64,000 bases of DNA from Myxococcus landrumus (GTDB taxonomy: Bacteria > Myxococcota > Myxococcia > Myxococcales > Myxococcaceae): NCBI RefSeq assembly GCF_017301635.1, contig NZ_CP071091.1, positions 9,044,501 through 9,108,500 on the forward strand, given 5' to 3'. Below are positions 33,986 through 41,297 of the stretch, piece after piece (position 1 is the stretch's first letter; each line of letters begins with the position of its first letter). Position numbers and translations under genes: made by a program. The notes under the pieces were generated by a model. The model saw only the letters and a program-made list of their open reading frames with translations. It did no database searches and was not told where the DNA came from.

Positions 33986-35501
33986 GGCCCTGCTCCGCTC
34001 CCAGCATGCGTCGTCCCAGCTCCCGCTCGTCGTAGTCCGGACGGGTGAACTCGCCCGTCACGCGGCCCTCGAAGAGCACGTAGACCCGGTCCGCCAGGGC
34101 CAGCACTTCTTCCAGGTCCAGTGACACCAGCACCACTCCCGCGCCCTGCGCACGGGCCTCGCGCAGCCTGGCGTGCACCTGCGCCACCGCGCCGATGTCC
34201 AGGCCGCGCGTGGGCTGCACCACCACCAGCAGCCGAGGCTTCGCGTCCAGCTCGCGCGCCACCACGACCTTCTGCTGGTTGCCACCGGACAGGGCCTGCA
34301 GGGCCAACGTCGGCTCCGGCGGGCGCACGTCGTACGCGGCGAGCAGCTCCGTGGCGCGCGCGCGGCGCCCCTTGAAATCAATCCACGGGCCTCGAGCGAA
34401 GGGCGGCTGGTTGTGACGCCCCAGCGCCACGTTCTCCTCGACGCTCAGCGCCTTCACCACCGCGCGGCGCAGACGGTCCTCGGGGACATGGCCCACGCCT
34501 CGCGCGCGAGCCTCCGCGGGAGTGAGTCCCGTCAGCTTGCGGCCCAGCAGCGTTCCCTGGCCCGACGTCAGCGCGCGCAGGCCCGTGAGCACCTCGGCAA
34601 GCTCCCGCTGTCCGTTGCCGTCCACGCCCGCGATGCCGACGATTTCGCCCGCCCGCACCGTGAGGTCCACGCCGCGCAGCGCGGGCTGTCCGTTGTCGCC
34701 CCGGGCCTGGAGTCCCTTGGCATCGAGCAACACCTCGCCCGGAGGACTCGTGGGCGCGGTGGGATGGGCCTCGGTGCTGGAGGCGCGCTGCGTCTCGCCC
34801 ACCATGAGGGCGGCGAGCTGTGACGCGGACGTCTCGGAGGGACGCACCTCCGCGACGTGCCGACCCCGGCGCATCACGGCGATGCGGTCCGCCACGCCCA
34901 GCACTTCCTTGAGCTTGTGGCTGATGAGCACCACGGTGCGCCCCTGCGCGACCAGGCCGCGCATCACCCGCGCCAGCTCGTCGGACTCCTGGGGCGTGAG
35001 CACGGCGGTGGGCTCGTCGAGCACGAGCACCCGGGCTCCCCGGTGCAGCGCCTTGACGATCTCCACCTTCTGCTGCGAGCCCACGGTGAGGGTGTCCACG
35101 CGGGCGCGCACGTCCAGCGCGAAGCCGAACTTGGAGCACGTCTCGGACACCTCGCGGATGGCGCGCTCGCGGTCAAGCATGCCTCGGCGGGTGGGCTCGC
35201 GGCCGAGCACCACGTTCTCCGCCACCGTGAGGGTGGGGACCAGCATGAAGTGCTGGTGCACCATGCCGATGCCTCGGGCAATCGCGTCCCGAGGACTCTT
35301 GAGGCGCACGGGCGCGCCGTCCACGGACACTTCACCCGAGTCCGGTTGGTACAGCCCGTAGAGGACGTTCATCAGGCTGGACTTGCCCGCGCCATTCTCT
35401 CCCACGACCGCGAGCAACTCCCCCTCGCGGATGTCGAGCGACACGTCGTCCAGCGCCGTGACGGCGCCAAATCGCTTCTGGATATGCCGGAGGGAAATCA
35501 G
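33978..35501 (-). CDS. BMP-type nucleoside ABC importer, double ATPase; non-canonical start
   Basis: Two ABC domains in about 507 residues, as in nucleoside and sugar importers. Domain 1 has Walker A GENGAGKSS and Walker B LVLDEPTAVL, with a Gln-rich signature LTVGSQQKVEI. Domain 2 has degenerate Walker A (GVDGNGQREL, no GKS), LSGGNQQKVVVA and VVQPTRGLD, the usual asymmetric pattern of this subfamily. The first canonical start in frame is GTG 35444, but homology (SLRHIQKRFGAVTALDDV, which holds the A-loop aromatic) extends upstream to CTG 35501 or ATT 35498, which overlap the stop of the lipoprotein gene. I place the start at CTG by homology; initiation there is inference. Confidence 0.85.
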   Translation of the reverse strand: MISLRHIQKRFGAVTALDDVSLDIREGELLAVVGENGAGKSSLMNVLYGLYQPDSGEVSVDGAPVRLKSPRDAIARGIGMVHQHFMLVPTLTVAENVVLGREPTRRGMLDRERAIREVSETCSKFGFALDVRARVDTLTVGSQQKVEIVKALHRGARVLVLDEPTAVLTPQESDELARVMRGLVAQGRTVVLISHKLKEVLGVADRIAVMRRGRHVAEVRPSETSASQLAALMVGETQRASSTEAHPTAPTSPPGEVLLDAKGLQARGDNGQPALRGVDLTVRAGEIVGIAGVDGNGQRELAEVLTGLRALTSGQGTLLGRKLTGLTPAEARARGVGHVPEDRLRRAVVKALSVEENVALGRHNQPPFARGPWIDFKGRRARATELLAAYDVRPPEPTLALQALSGGNQQKVVVARELDAKPRLLVVVQPTRGLDIGAVAQVHARLREARAQGAGVVLVSLDLEEVLALADRVYVLFEGRVTGEFTRPDYDERELGRRMLGAEQGHG

Positions 35502-36688
35502 GGGGCGGCGGCCTGGAAAGCGGCGAGGTCCGCCGGGACGGAAGGCACCTGAATCTGACCGGACACGACGCGCTGGCGCAGCGTCTCCACCTTCTGGAGC
35601 GCCTCCGCCTTGCCGGGGAAGTCCACGCGGACCTCCGCCATGGCCACGCCGTTCTCCTTGAGGCCCAGGTTCTGCTCGGTGGCGGTGAACTTGCCGTCCA
35701 CCAGGTCCTTGGCGGCCTGGTACACGGCCAGGTCCGAGTGCTTCATCATGGAGGTGAGGATGGCCTCCGGCGCGACGTGCGACTGGTCGGAGTCCACGCC
35801 AATGGCGTACACGTTCTTGCCCGCCGCGCGCGCCTCCTTCACCGCCTGGATGACGCCGATGCCGTCCGAGCCCGCCGCGTGGAAGATGACGTCCGCGCCC
35901 TTGGCGATGAGGTCCTGCGCCACCTGCTTGCCCGCGGCCATGTCGTTGAAGCTGCCGGTGTAGACGGACATGAGCGTGGCGGCGGCCTCGGGGTTGGTCG
36001 TCTTCACGCCGGCCCGGTAGCCCACCTCGAAGCGCTGGATGAGGGGCACCTCGATGCCGCCCACGAAGCCCACCTTCTTCGACTTCGTCACCAGGCCCGT
36101 GAGCGCGCCCACGAGGAAGCTGCCCTCGTGCTCCTTGAAGAGGACGGTGCGGACATTGGGCAGCCGCAGCACCTTGCCCTGGGAGTCGAGCACCTGGCTG
36201 TCGATGAGCAGGTAGCGCGCCTGGGGATTCTCCTGCGCGGACGTGCGCACGGCGTTGGCCAGCAGGTAGCCGTTGCCGATGGCGAGCTGGGAGCCCCGGT
36301 CCACCAGGAGCTGGAGGTTGGGGATGTAGTCCTCCTGGGCCTTGCTCTGGAGGACCACGGGCTGGATGGGCAGCGCCTGGAGGGTGGTGGCGACGGACGC
36401 CAGGTGGCCGGGCAGGGACTTGCGGACCTCGTCGGCGGAGACGTCCACGTACTTGCCGCCGTCGTAGCGCTTGCCGGCGGCCCAGAGCTCCAGGCCTCGG
36501 AGGGCGGCGTCGTTGAAGGAGTGGTCGCCTCGGCCACCGACGTCGATGACGAGACCCACGGGAATGGGCTTCTTCGCCTGCTGGGCGGAGGCGGAGGCCG
36601 GAGCGCCCGAGGGAGGCGTCTCTTCCTTCTGCTTGGAACAGGCGCAGAGGAGCGCCGTGAGGGCAAGGACCTGAAGGCGAAGCGTCAT
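35498..36688 (-). CDS. BMP-family nucleoside-binding lipoprotein of the ABC importer
   Basis: Lipoprotein of 396 residues with signal peptide and lipobox LLCAC (Cys at about residue 17). The mature protein is a BMP (basic membrane protein/PnrA-like) solute-binding domain: GLVIDVGGRGDHSFNDAALRG at the start, the hinge GYLLANAV and the ligand motif IFHAAGSDGIGVIQAVKEA. Relatives bind purine or pyrimidine nucleosides. It is first gene of the importer operon and divergent from the pyrimidine phosphorylase across 64 bases, so uptake and phosphorolysis could be co-controlled. Confidence 0.9.
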   Translation of the reverse strand: MTLRLQVLALTALLCACSKQKEETPPSGAPASASAQQAKKPIPVGLVIDVGGRGDHSFNDAALRGLELWAAGKRYDGGKYVDVSADEVRKSLPGHLASVATTLQALPIQPVVLQSKAQEDYIPNLQLLVDRGSQLAIGNGYLLANAVRTSAQENPQARYLLIDSQVLDSQGKVLRLPNVRTVLFKEHEGSFLVGALTGLVTKSKKVGFVGGIEVPLIQRFEVGYRAGVKTTNPEAAATLMSVYTGSFNDMAAGKQVAQDLIAKGADVIFHAAGSDGIGVIQAVKEARAAGKNVYAIGVDSDQSHVAPEAILTSMMKHSDLAVYQAAKDLVDGKFTATEQNLGLKENGVAMAEVRVDFPGKAEALQKVETLRQRVVSGQIQVPSVPADLAAFQAAAP

Positions 36689-36752
36689 GGTCGCCTATCT
36701 ACCAGATGCCGAGGCGCTGTTAGCAGAAGTGCTTGCAGCGCGCGTTCCTGGT

Positions 36753-38069
36753 ATGGGCAGACCCGTGCAACCCTACGAGCTCATCAAGACCAAGCGGGAT
36801 GGAGGCCGGCTGGACCCGGCGGACATCCGCGCCTTCATCCAGGCATATACGGCGGGGACAGTCGCGGACTACCAGATGGCGGCCATGTGCATGGCCGTCT
36901 ACTTCCAGGGGATGGATTCCCGGGAGCTGGGGGCCTGGGCACGGGCCATGCTGGAGTCGGGCGAGGTGCTGGACCTGTCCGACACTCCGGCCGTGAAGGT
37001 GGACAAGCATTCGACGGGCGGGGTGGGGGACAAGGTGTCGCTCAGTCTGGCCCCCCTGGCGGCCGCGTGCGGCGTGCCGGTGCCGATGATCTCCGGCCGG
37101 GGCCTGGGCCACACCGGTGGGACGCTGGACAAGCTGGAGTCCATCCCGGGCTTCGACGTGAACCTCTCCACGGAGGAGTACCGTCGGCTGGTGCGCGAGG
37201 TGGGCTGCTGCCTGATTGGCCAGACGGCGCAGGTGGCGCCCGCGGACAAGAAGCTCTACGCGCTGCGCGATGTGACGGCGACGGTGGACTGCATCCCGCT
37301 GATTGCGTCCTCCATCATGAGCAAGAAGCTGGCGGAGGGCATCGACGCGCTGGTGCTGGACGTGAAGGTGGGCAGCGGCGCGTTCATGAAGCGCGACGAG
37401 GATGCCCGCACGCTGGCCAAGACGATGATTGGCCTGGGCGCGGAGATGGGCCGCAAGGTGGTGGCGCTCCTGACGGACATGGACCAGCCGCTGGGCCGCA
37501 AGGTGGGCAACGCGCTGGAGGTGATGGAGGCGGTGGACATGCTCCGCGGCGAGGCGCCGGAGGACTACACCGAAATCACCTACGCGCTGACCGCGGAGAT
37601 GCTGGTGCTGGGCAAGAAGGCCGCCACGGTCGACGAGGCCCGCCAGAAGCTGCGCCGCGCCGTCGAGGACGGAAGCGCCCTGCGCAAGCTGCGCGAAATC
37701 ATCCAGTCGCAGGGCGGTGACCCGCGCTCCGTCGATGACTACTCGCTGCTGCCCCAGGCGCGCTCCACCGTGGACGTGGTGGCGCCCCGGACGGGCTTCG
37801 TGACGGGCATCGACACGGAGGGCGTGGGCCTGGCGGCGGTGGCGCTCGGCGCGGGCCGGCAGCGGGTGGACAGCAAGATTGACCCCGCGGTGGGCTTCAC
37901 CCTCCTGAAGAAGGTGGGCGAGGCGGTGAAGGAGGGCGAGCCCGTGGTGCGCGTGCACTACAACGACGAGGCCCCCGTGAATGGCGTGAAGGCCCGGCTG
38001 CTGGCGGCCTACCGCTTCGGAGACGCCGCCCCCGCTCCTCGCCCCCTGGTGCGCGAGCGCGTGGAGTAG
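36753..38069 (+). CDS. pdp: Pyrimidine-nucleoside (thymidine) phosphorylase
   Basis: Enzyme of 438 residues that converts thymidine, deoxyuridine or uridine and phosphate to base and (deoxy)ribose 1-phosphate. The family signature SGRGLGHTGGTLDKLE is present near residue 115, and the phosphate loop KHSTGGVGDKVS near 85. The start MGRPVQPYELIKTKRDGG at 36753 fits the family; the longer frame to 36687 lacks support and would overlap the divergent promoter. The specificity (pyrimidine-wide or thymidine-only) cannot be read off safely. It is divergent from the nucleoside importer. Confidence 0.92.
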   Translation: MGRPVQPYELIKTKRDGGRLDPADIRAFIQAYTAGTVADYQMAAMCMAVYFQGMDSRELGAWARAMLESGEVLDLSDTPAVKVDKHSTGGVGDKVSLSLAPLAAACGVPVPMISGRGLGHTGGTLDKLESIPGFDVNLSTEEYRRLVREVGCCLIGQTAQVAPADKKLYALRDVTATVDCIPLIASSIMSKKLAEGIDALVLDVKVGSGAFMKRDEDARTLAKTMIGLGAEMGRKVVALLTDMDQPLGRKVGNALEVMEAVDMLRGEAPEDYTEITYALTAEMLVLGKKAATVDEARQKLRRAVEDGSALRKLREIIQSQGGDPRSVDDYSLLPQARSTVDVVAPRTGFVTGIDTEGVGLAAVALGAGRQRVDSKIDPAVGFTLLKKVGEAVKEGEPVVRVHYNDEAPVNGVKARLLAAYRFGDAAPAPRPLVRERVE

Positions 38070-38111
38070 GTCCCTCGATGGGGGCGCGAGTGCTCGCGCC
38101 CCCATGAGAGC

Positions 38112-38861
38112 TCAGGCTCCGTGACCGCCGTCCACGGTGAGCACGGAGCCCGTGATGTACGAGGCCCCCGGTCCGGCCAGGAACACGATGCTGTCCGCGA
38201 CCTCTTCCGGACGGCCGAAGCGGCCCAGGGCGATGGCCGCGTTGATGACGGGCTTCTGGGACTCCATCCCCGCCGACATGTCCGTGTCCGTGAAGCCCGG
38301 CTGCACCACGTTGACGGTGATGCCCTTGGGGCCCAGGTCGCGGGCCGCGCCCTTGCTGTAGCCCACCACCGCGGCCTTCGTGGACGTGTAGTCCGCCATT
38401 CCCGGCCAGCCCACGCGTCCGGTGATGCTCGAGCCCACGGTGATGATGCGCCCGCCCGGGCCCATCACCTGGGCCGCCTCGCGAATGGCCGCGATGACGC
38501 CCGCGACGTTGACGCGGTGCTGCCGGTCCAGCGCGGTGTAGTCATTTCCGGAAGCGTCCACGGGCCCCTGCGCGACGACTCCCGCGTTGTTGACCAGGAT
38601 GTCCAGCCGGCCGAAGTGCTTCGTGGCGGTGTGGATGAGCTTCGCCGCCTCTTCCGGCACCTCCTGGTCCGCCTGGAACGCCGCCGCCCGGACGCCTCGG
38701 GACTCCAATTCCCGGACCAGCGCCTGTGCCTTCTCCGCGGACGCGACGTAGCTGATGGCCACGTCGGCCCCTTCCGCCGCGAGCGCCCGAGCCGCCGCCG
38801 CGCCGATACCCCGTGAGCCACCCGTCACCAGCGCCACCTTGCCTGCGAGCTTCTTCGACAT
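38112..38861 (-). CDS. Short-chain dehydrogenase/reductase
   Basis: SDR of 249 residues, near the classical length. The cofactor loop TGGSRGIGAAAA lies at the N-terminus, LVNNAGVV in the middle, the catalytic Ser in VGSSITGRVG and Tyr-x-x-x-Lys in YTSTKAAVV. The fold is of the 3-oxoacyl-ACP reductase-like type; the substrate is unknown. The ATG follows GGAGAA by 10 bases. It is divergent from a TetR-type gene across 149 bases with three copies of a shared palindrome, so it is very likely the target of that regulator. Confidence 0.9.
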   Translation of the reverse strand: MSKKLAGKVALVTGGSRGIGAAAARALAAEGADVAISYVASAEKAQALVRELESRGVRAAAFQADQEVPEEAAKLIHTATKHFGRLDILVNNAGVVAQGPVDASGNDYTALDRQHRVNVAGVIAAIREAAQVMGPGGRIITVGSSITGRVGWPGMADYTSTKAAVVGYSKGAARDLGPKGITVNVVQPGFTDTDMSAGMESQKPVINAAIALGRFGRPEEVADSIVFLAGPGASYITGSVLTVDGGHGA

Positions 38862-38883
38862 GATTGTTGTTCTCCGAGATTTG

Positions 38884-38895
38884 TACTTATCGGTA
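38884..38895. promoter_or_regulatory. TetR operator copy 1
   Basis: TACTTATCGGTA, an imperfect copy with one strong half (CGGTA), 23 bases upstream of the SDR start codon on the minus strand. It shares the pattern TAyCGnnCGGTA with copies 2 and 3. Confidence 0.6.
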
Positions 38896-38947
38896 TTGAA
38901 TTGGACACACGCGTGCCGCGTCCGCACGGCGGCCCGTGGGTGATTTG

Positions 38948-38959
38948 TACCGAGTGGTA
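38948..38959. promoter_or_regulatory. TetR operator copy 2
   Basis: TACCGAGTGGTA, symmetric TACC-GAGT-GGTA, in the middle of the divergent SDR/TetR promoter region. Confidence 0.65.
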
Positions 38960-38999
38960 TGGATATAGAGCCCTGTCCGTGGTGGCGCAAGGGGATTAG

Positions 39000-39011
39000 T
39001 ATCGAACGGTA
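39000..39011. promoter_or_regulatory. TetR operator copy 3, touching the tetR start codon
   Basis: TATCGAACGGTA; its last base is the A of the regulator's ATG (39011). Binding here should block expression of the regulator itself. Confidence 0.6.
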
Positions 39012-39619
39012 TGAAACCCAAACCAGCAGCCGCTCCCGTCGGGCGACCGCGGGGCTTTGACGCGGACGAGGCGTTGGACCGCGCGCTGCGCCTGTTCTGG
39101 CGCCAGGGGTACGAGGGCACCTCGTTGTCGGACCTGACGGAGGAGCTCGGCATCAACCGCCCCAGCCTCTATGCGGCGTTCGGCAACAAGGAGTCGCTGT
39201 TCCGCAAGGCGTTGGACCGCTACGTGGAGCGGCAGATGGGCCTCTTCCATGAGGCCTTCGCCAAGCCGACGGCCCGGGCCGCCGTCGAGCACTTGTTGCT
39301 GGGCCTGGCGGATGCGCAGACGCTGCCCCGGGAGCCCAAGGGCTGCATCACCGTGCAGGGCGCGCTGGTGAGCGGGGCGGACGCGGCCCCCGTCCAGGGG
39401 GAGCTGGCGGCGAGGCGGGCCGCCGGGGAGAAGGCCCTGCGCGAACGGCTGGAGCAGGGGCAGCGCGACGGGGATGTGCCCGCCGAGGTCGACTGCGCGG
39501 AGCTGGCCCGCTACTTCACCACCGTGACGCAGGGCATGGCGGTCCAGGCCGCCAGCGGCGCCAGCCGGGAGTCGCTGCGGCGCGTGGCCCGGATGGCCAT
39601 GCTGGCCTGGCCGACGTGA
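39011..39619 (+). CDS. TetR/AcrR-family repressor
   Basis: Protein of 202 residues. The N-terminal helix-turn-helix (about 30-55, GTSLSDLTEELGINRPSLYAAF) is typical, followed by an alpha-helical ligand domain with one Cys (PKGCITVQG). It is probably autoregulatory and controls the divergent SDR gene; three near-identical 12-base palindromes lie in the 149-base gap, one touching its start codon. No good ribosome site is present; AAGGGGA lies 15 bases upstream. The inducer is unknown. Confidence 0.9.
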   Translation: MKPKPAAAPVGRPRGFDADEALDRALRLFWRQGYEGTSLSDLTEELGINRPSLYAAFGNKESLFRKALDRYVERQMGLFHEAFAKPTARAAVEHLLLGLADAQTLPREPKGCITVQGALVSGADAAPVQGELAARRAAGEKALRERLEQGQRDGDVPAEVDCAELARYFTTVTQGMAVQAASGASRESLRRVARMAMLAWPT

Positions 39620-39709
39620 GGGAGGTGACGTGGAGGTCCCGGGCTCTTGCTCGGCGCTTCCCGCCGGGCCGGGAACGCGGCATGTTGGCGCCGCCAACGG
39701 CAGGGACGC

Positions 39710-40120
39710 ATGAACACGGGCGAAGCGCTTTACCTCCATCCGGGCGTGAAGGTCCGGCCCTGTGAATGGGGCTACGGTGTCTTCACGGACGAATTCATCA
39801 AGAGCGGCGAACTCATCGAAGAGTGCCGCTACCTCAAGGTGCTGCAGAAGCACACGCGGCACCCTCCACTGGACGACTACGTCTTCCAGATTCGCTGGAG
39901 CGAGCGCGAGCAGCAGCCCGCGGGGGACTGGGTCGCCCTCGTCCTGGGCTACGGCATGCTCTACAACCACGCCAAGGAGCCCAGCGCCGCGTACTACCGC
40001 GCGGTGGACCGGGACCTCTTCACCTTCTACGCCCTGAGGGACATCCACCCCGGCGAGCAGATTTTCATCAGCTACGGCGAGGAGTGGTGGGACTCCCGGG
40101 GCCAGGGCGTGCCTCCCTGA
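39710..40120 (+). CDS. Small SET-domain protein
   Basis: Protein of 136 residues consisting of little more than a SET domain: the start VRPCEWGYGVFTDEFIKSGE, the knot-region YNHAKEPSA (usual NHS) and the catalytic FISYGEEWW, where the Tyr of the second motif is kept. The family methylates lysines; bacterial substrates are mostly unknown. There is no pre- or post-SET cysteine cluster. The start ATG lies after CAGGGAC. It is about 90 bases downstream of the tetR stop on the same strand, but no link to it is evident. Confidence 0.85.
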   Translation: MNTGEALYLHPGVKVRPCEWGYGVFTDEFIKSGELIEECRYLKVLQKHTRHPPLDDYVFQIRWSEREQQPAGDWVALVLGYGMLYNHAKEPSAAYYRAVDRDLFTFYALRDIHPGEQIFISYGEEWWDSRGQGVPP

Positions 40121-40498
40121 AGGACCATGCCCTCGGGGGCGTCACCCTGATGCGGGGTGCAATCCGGCTCACTCCCGGTAGAAGACAATCCTGGGAATAA
40201 CCTGGGAGGTGGACGAAATTCGCCGTCTCCCTGGCGGGGGGGCGAGCGTATGATGGGCCGCCGATGGTGGTTCATGGACACGTGAGCAAGGCGGCGGTGG
40301 CCGTCCGCCGGGGGATTGAATGAGGGAGCCGACGGCGGGCTTCGACCTCCCGAGCGACGTCGCGGAGGCGAACCGGGTGTGGATGCGCAGCTTTCGGAGA
40401 GGGTGTCTCCGGAGGTGGGCCCCTTCCCGGGCGCTTGGGGCGGTGACACGGACATGAGCGGCAAGATTGGAACGGCGATGGCCGAGAGGAACAACTCG
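40121..40498. other. 378-base intergenic region before the PilZ gene
   Basis: No supported gene. It has a close direct repeat of CCTGGGA (near 40190 and 40201). A 19-codon frame from 40264 lacks a ribosome site, and longer in-frame extensions of the PilZ gene lack family character. No convincing promoter or terminator was found. Confidence 0.5.
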
Positions 40499-40843
40499 AT
40501 GAGCGACAAGGCCGAGGACCGGCGCGACTCTCCCCGGATTCCCATGCGCTTGAAGTTGCGCCGGGCGGGGAGCTCGGCGGACTTCGAGGAGCGCGACGGG
40601 GACCTGTCCCTGGGGGGCTGCGCTTGGAATGGCGAGGGGTTGGAGGCCGGGGCCCAGGTGGAGGCCCGCTTCAAGCTCCCCATCCTCCCCGACGAAGTGG
40701 AGGCCAAGGGGGAGGTGCTTCATGTGACGCAAGGGCCCCAGGGGCCCACCGTGCACGTGCGCTTCGCGGACATGCCGGTGGAGGCGGAGCTGGCCATTGC
40801 CCGCCACCTGGACGACATGCGGCTGGCGAGCGAGCAGCACTGA
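40499..40843 (+). CDS. PilZ-domain protein
   Basis: Protein of 114 residues, a single PilZ domain. The RxxxR arginine patch lies in DRRDSPRIPMRLKLR near residue 10 and the D-x-S-x-x-G turn in GDLSLGG near residue 42, the two signatures for cyclic-di-GMP binding. The start at 40499 follows GAGAGGA by 8 bases; the frame could extend to 40316 but without domain content. Cyclic-di-GMP binding is likely from the motifs but not shown. Partner unknown; cytidine deaminase follows after 32 bases. Confidence 0.85.
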   Translation: MSDKAEDRRDSPRIPMRLKLRRAGSSADFEERDGDLSLGGCAWNGEGLEAGAQVEARFKLPILPDEVEAKGEVLHVTQGPQGPTVHVRFADMPVEAELAIARHLDDMRLASEQH

Positions 40844-40875
40844 GGTCCATCCCTACACCTCGAGAGGAAGGCGAC

Positions 40876-41280
40876 ATGGCGGATGAGATTCCCTGGGAGC
40901 GGCTGTTCGACGAAGCCATTGGGGTCGCGCGGCGAGCGCACGTTCCGTACTCCCGTTTCCCGGTGGGCGCGGCCGTCCTCTACGCGGATGGCTCCGTGGT
41001 GTCGGGTTGCAACGTGGAGAACGCCACCTACGGCCTGACGGTCTGCGCCGAGCGCAACGCGCTGGCCGCGGGCGTGGCGCAGGGGCGCTCCCAGCCCGTG
41101 GCGGTGGCGGTGGTCGCGAACACGACGACGCCCGTGCCTCCGTGCGGGATGTGCCGGCAGGTGATGGCCGAGTTCGCGGGGCCGAACCTCCCGGTGCAAA
41201 GCCGCACCCCCAAGGGCGATGTGGCGCGCTACACGTTGGGCGAGCTGCTGCCGCACGCCTTCACCAAGGACTTTCTCTAA
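40876..41280 (+). CDS. cdd: Cytidine deaminase
   Basis: Homotetramer-type enzyme of 134 residues that deaminates cytidine and deoxycytidine to uridine and deoxyuridine. Zinc site: Cys57 and the proton-shuttle Glu59 (VCAERNAL) plus Cys90 and Cys93 (PPCGMC). The motif NVENATYGLT near 48 binds the ribose. The ATG follows GAGAGGAAGG. It complements the importer and phosphorylase 3 kb upstream: deaminated cytidine would be a substrate of the phosphorylase. Confidence 0.94.
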   Translation: MADEIPWERLFDEAIGVARRAHVPYSRFPVGAAVLYADGSVVSGCNVENATYGLTVCAERNALAAGVAQGRSQPVAVAVVANTTTPVPPCGMCRQVMAEFAGPNLPVQSRTPKGDVARYTLGELLPHAFTKDFL

Positions 41281-41297
41281 AGCGAGCTTGAGTACCT

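Noticed and set aside
35738-37720. 660-residue + strand frame
   Set aside because: It runs antisense through the BMP lipoprotein gene and then out of frame through the pyrimidine phosphorylase; composition is Arg/Gly/His-rich shadow.
40264-40323. 19-codon frame before the PilZ gene
   Set aside because: No ribosome site and no support beyond an ATG.
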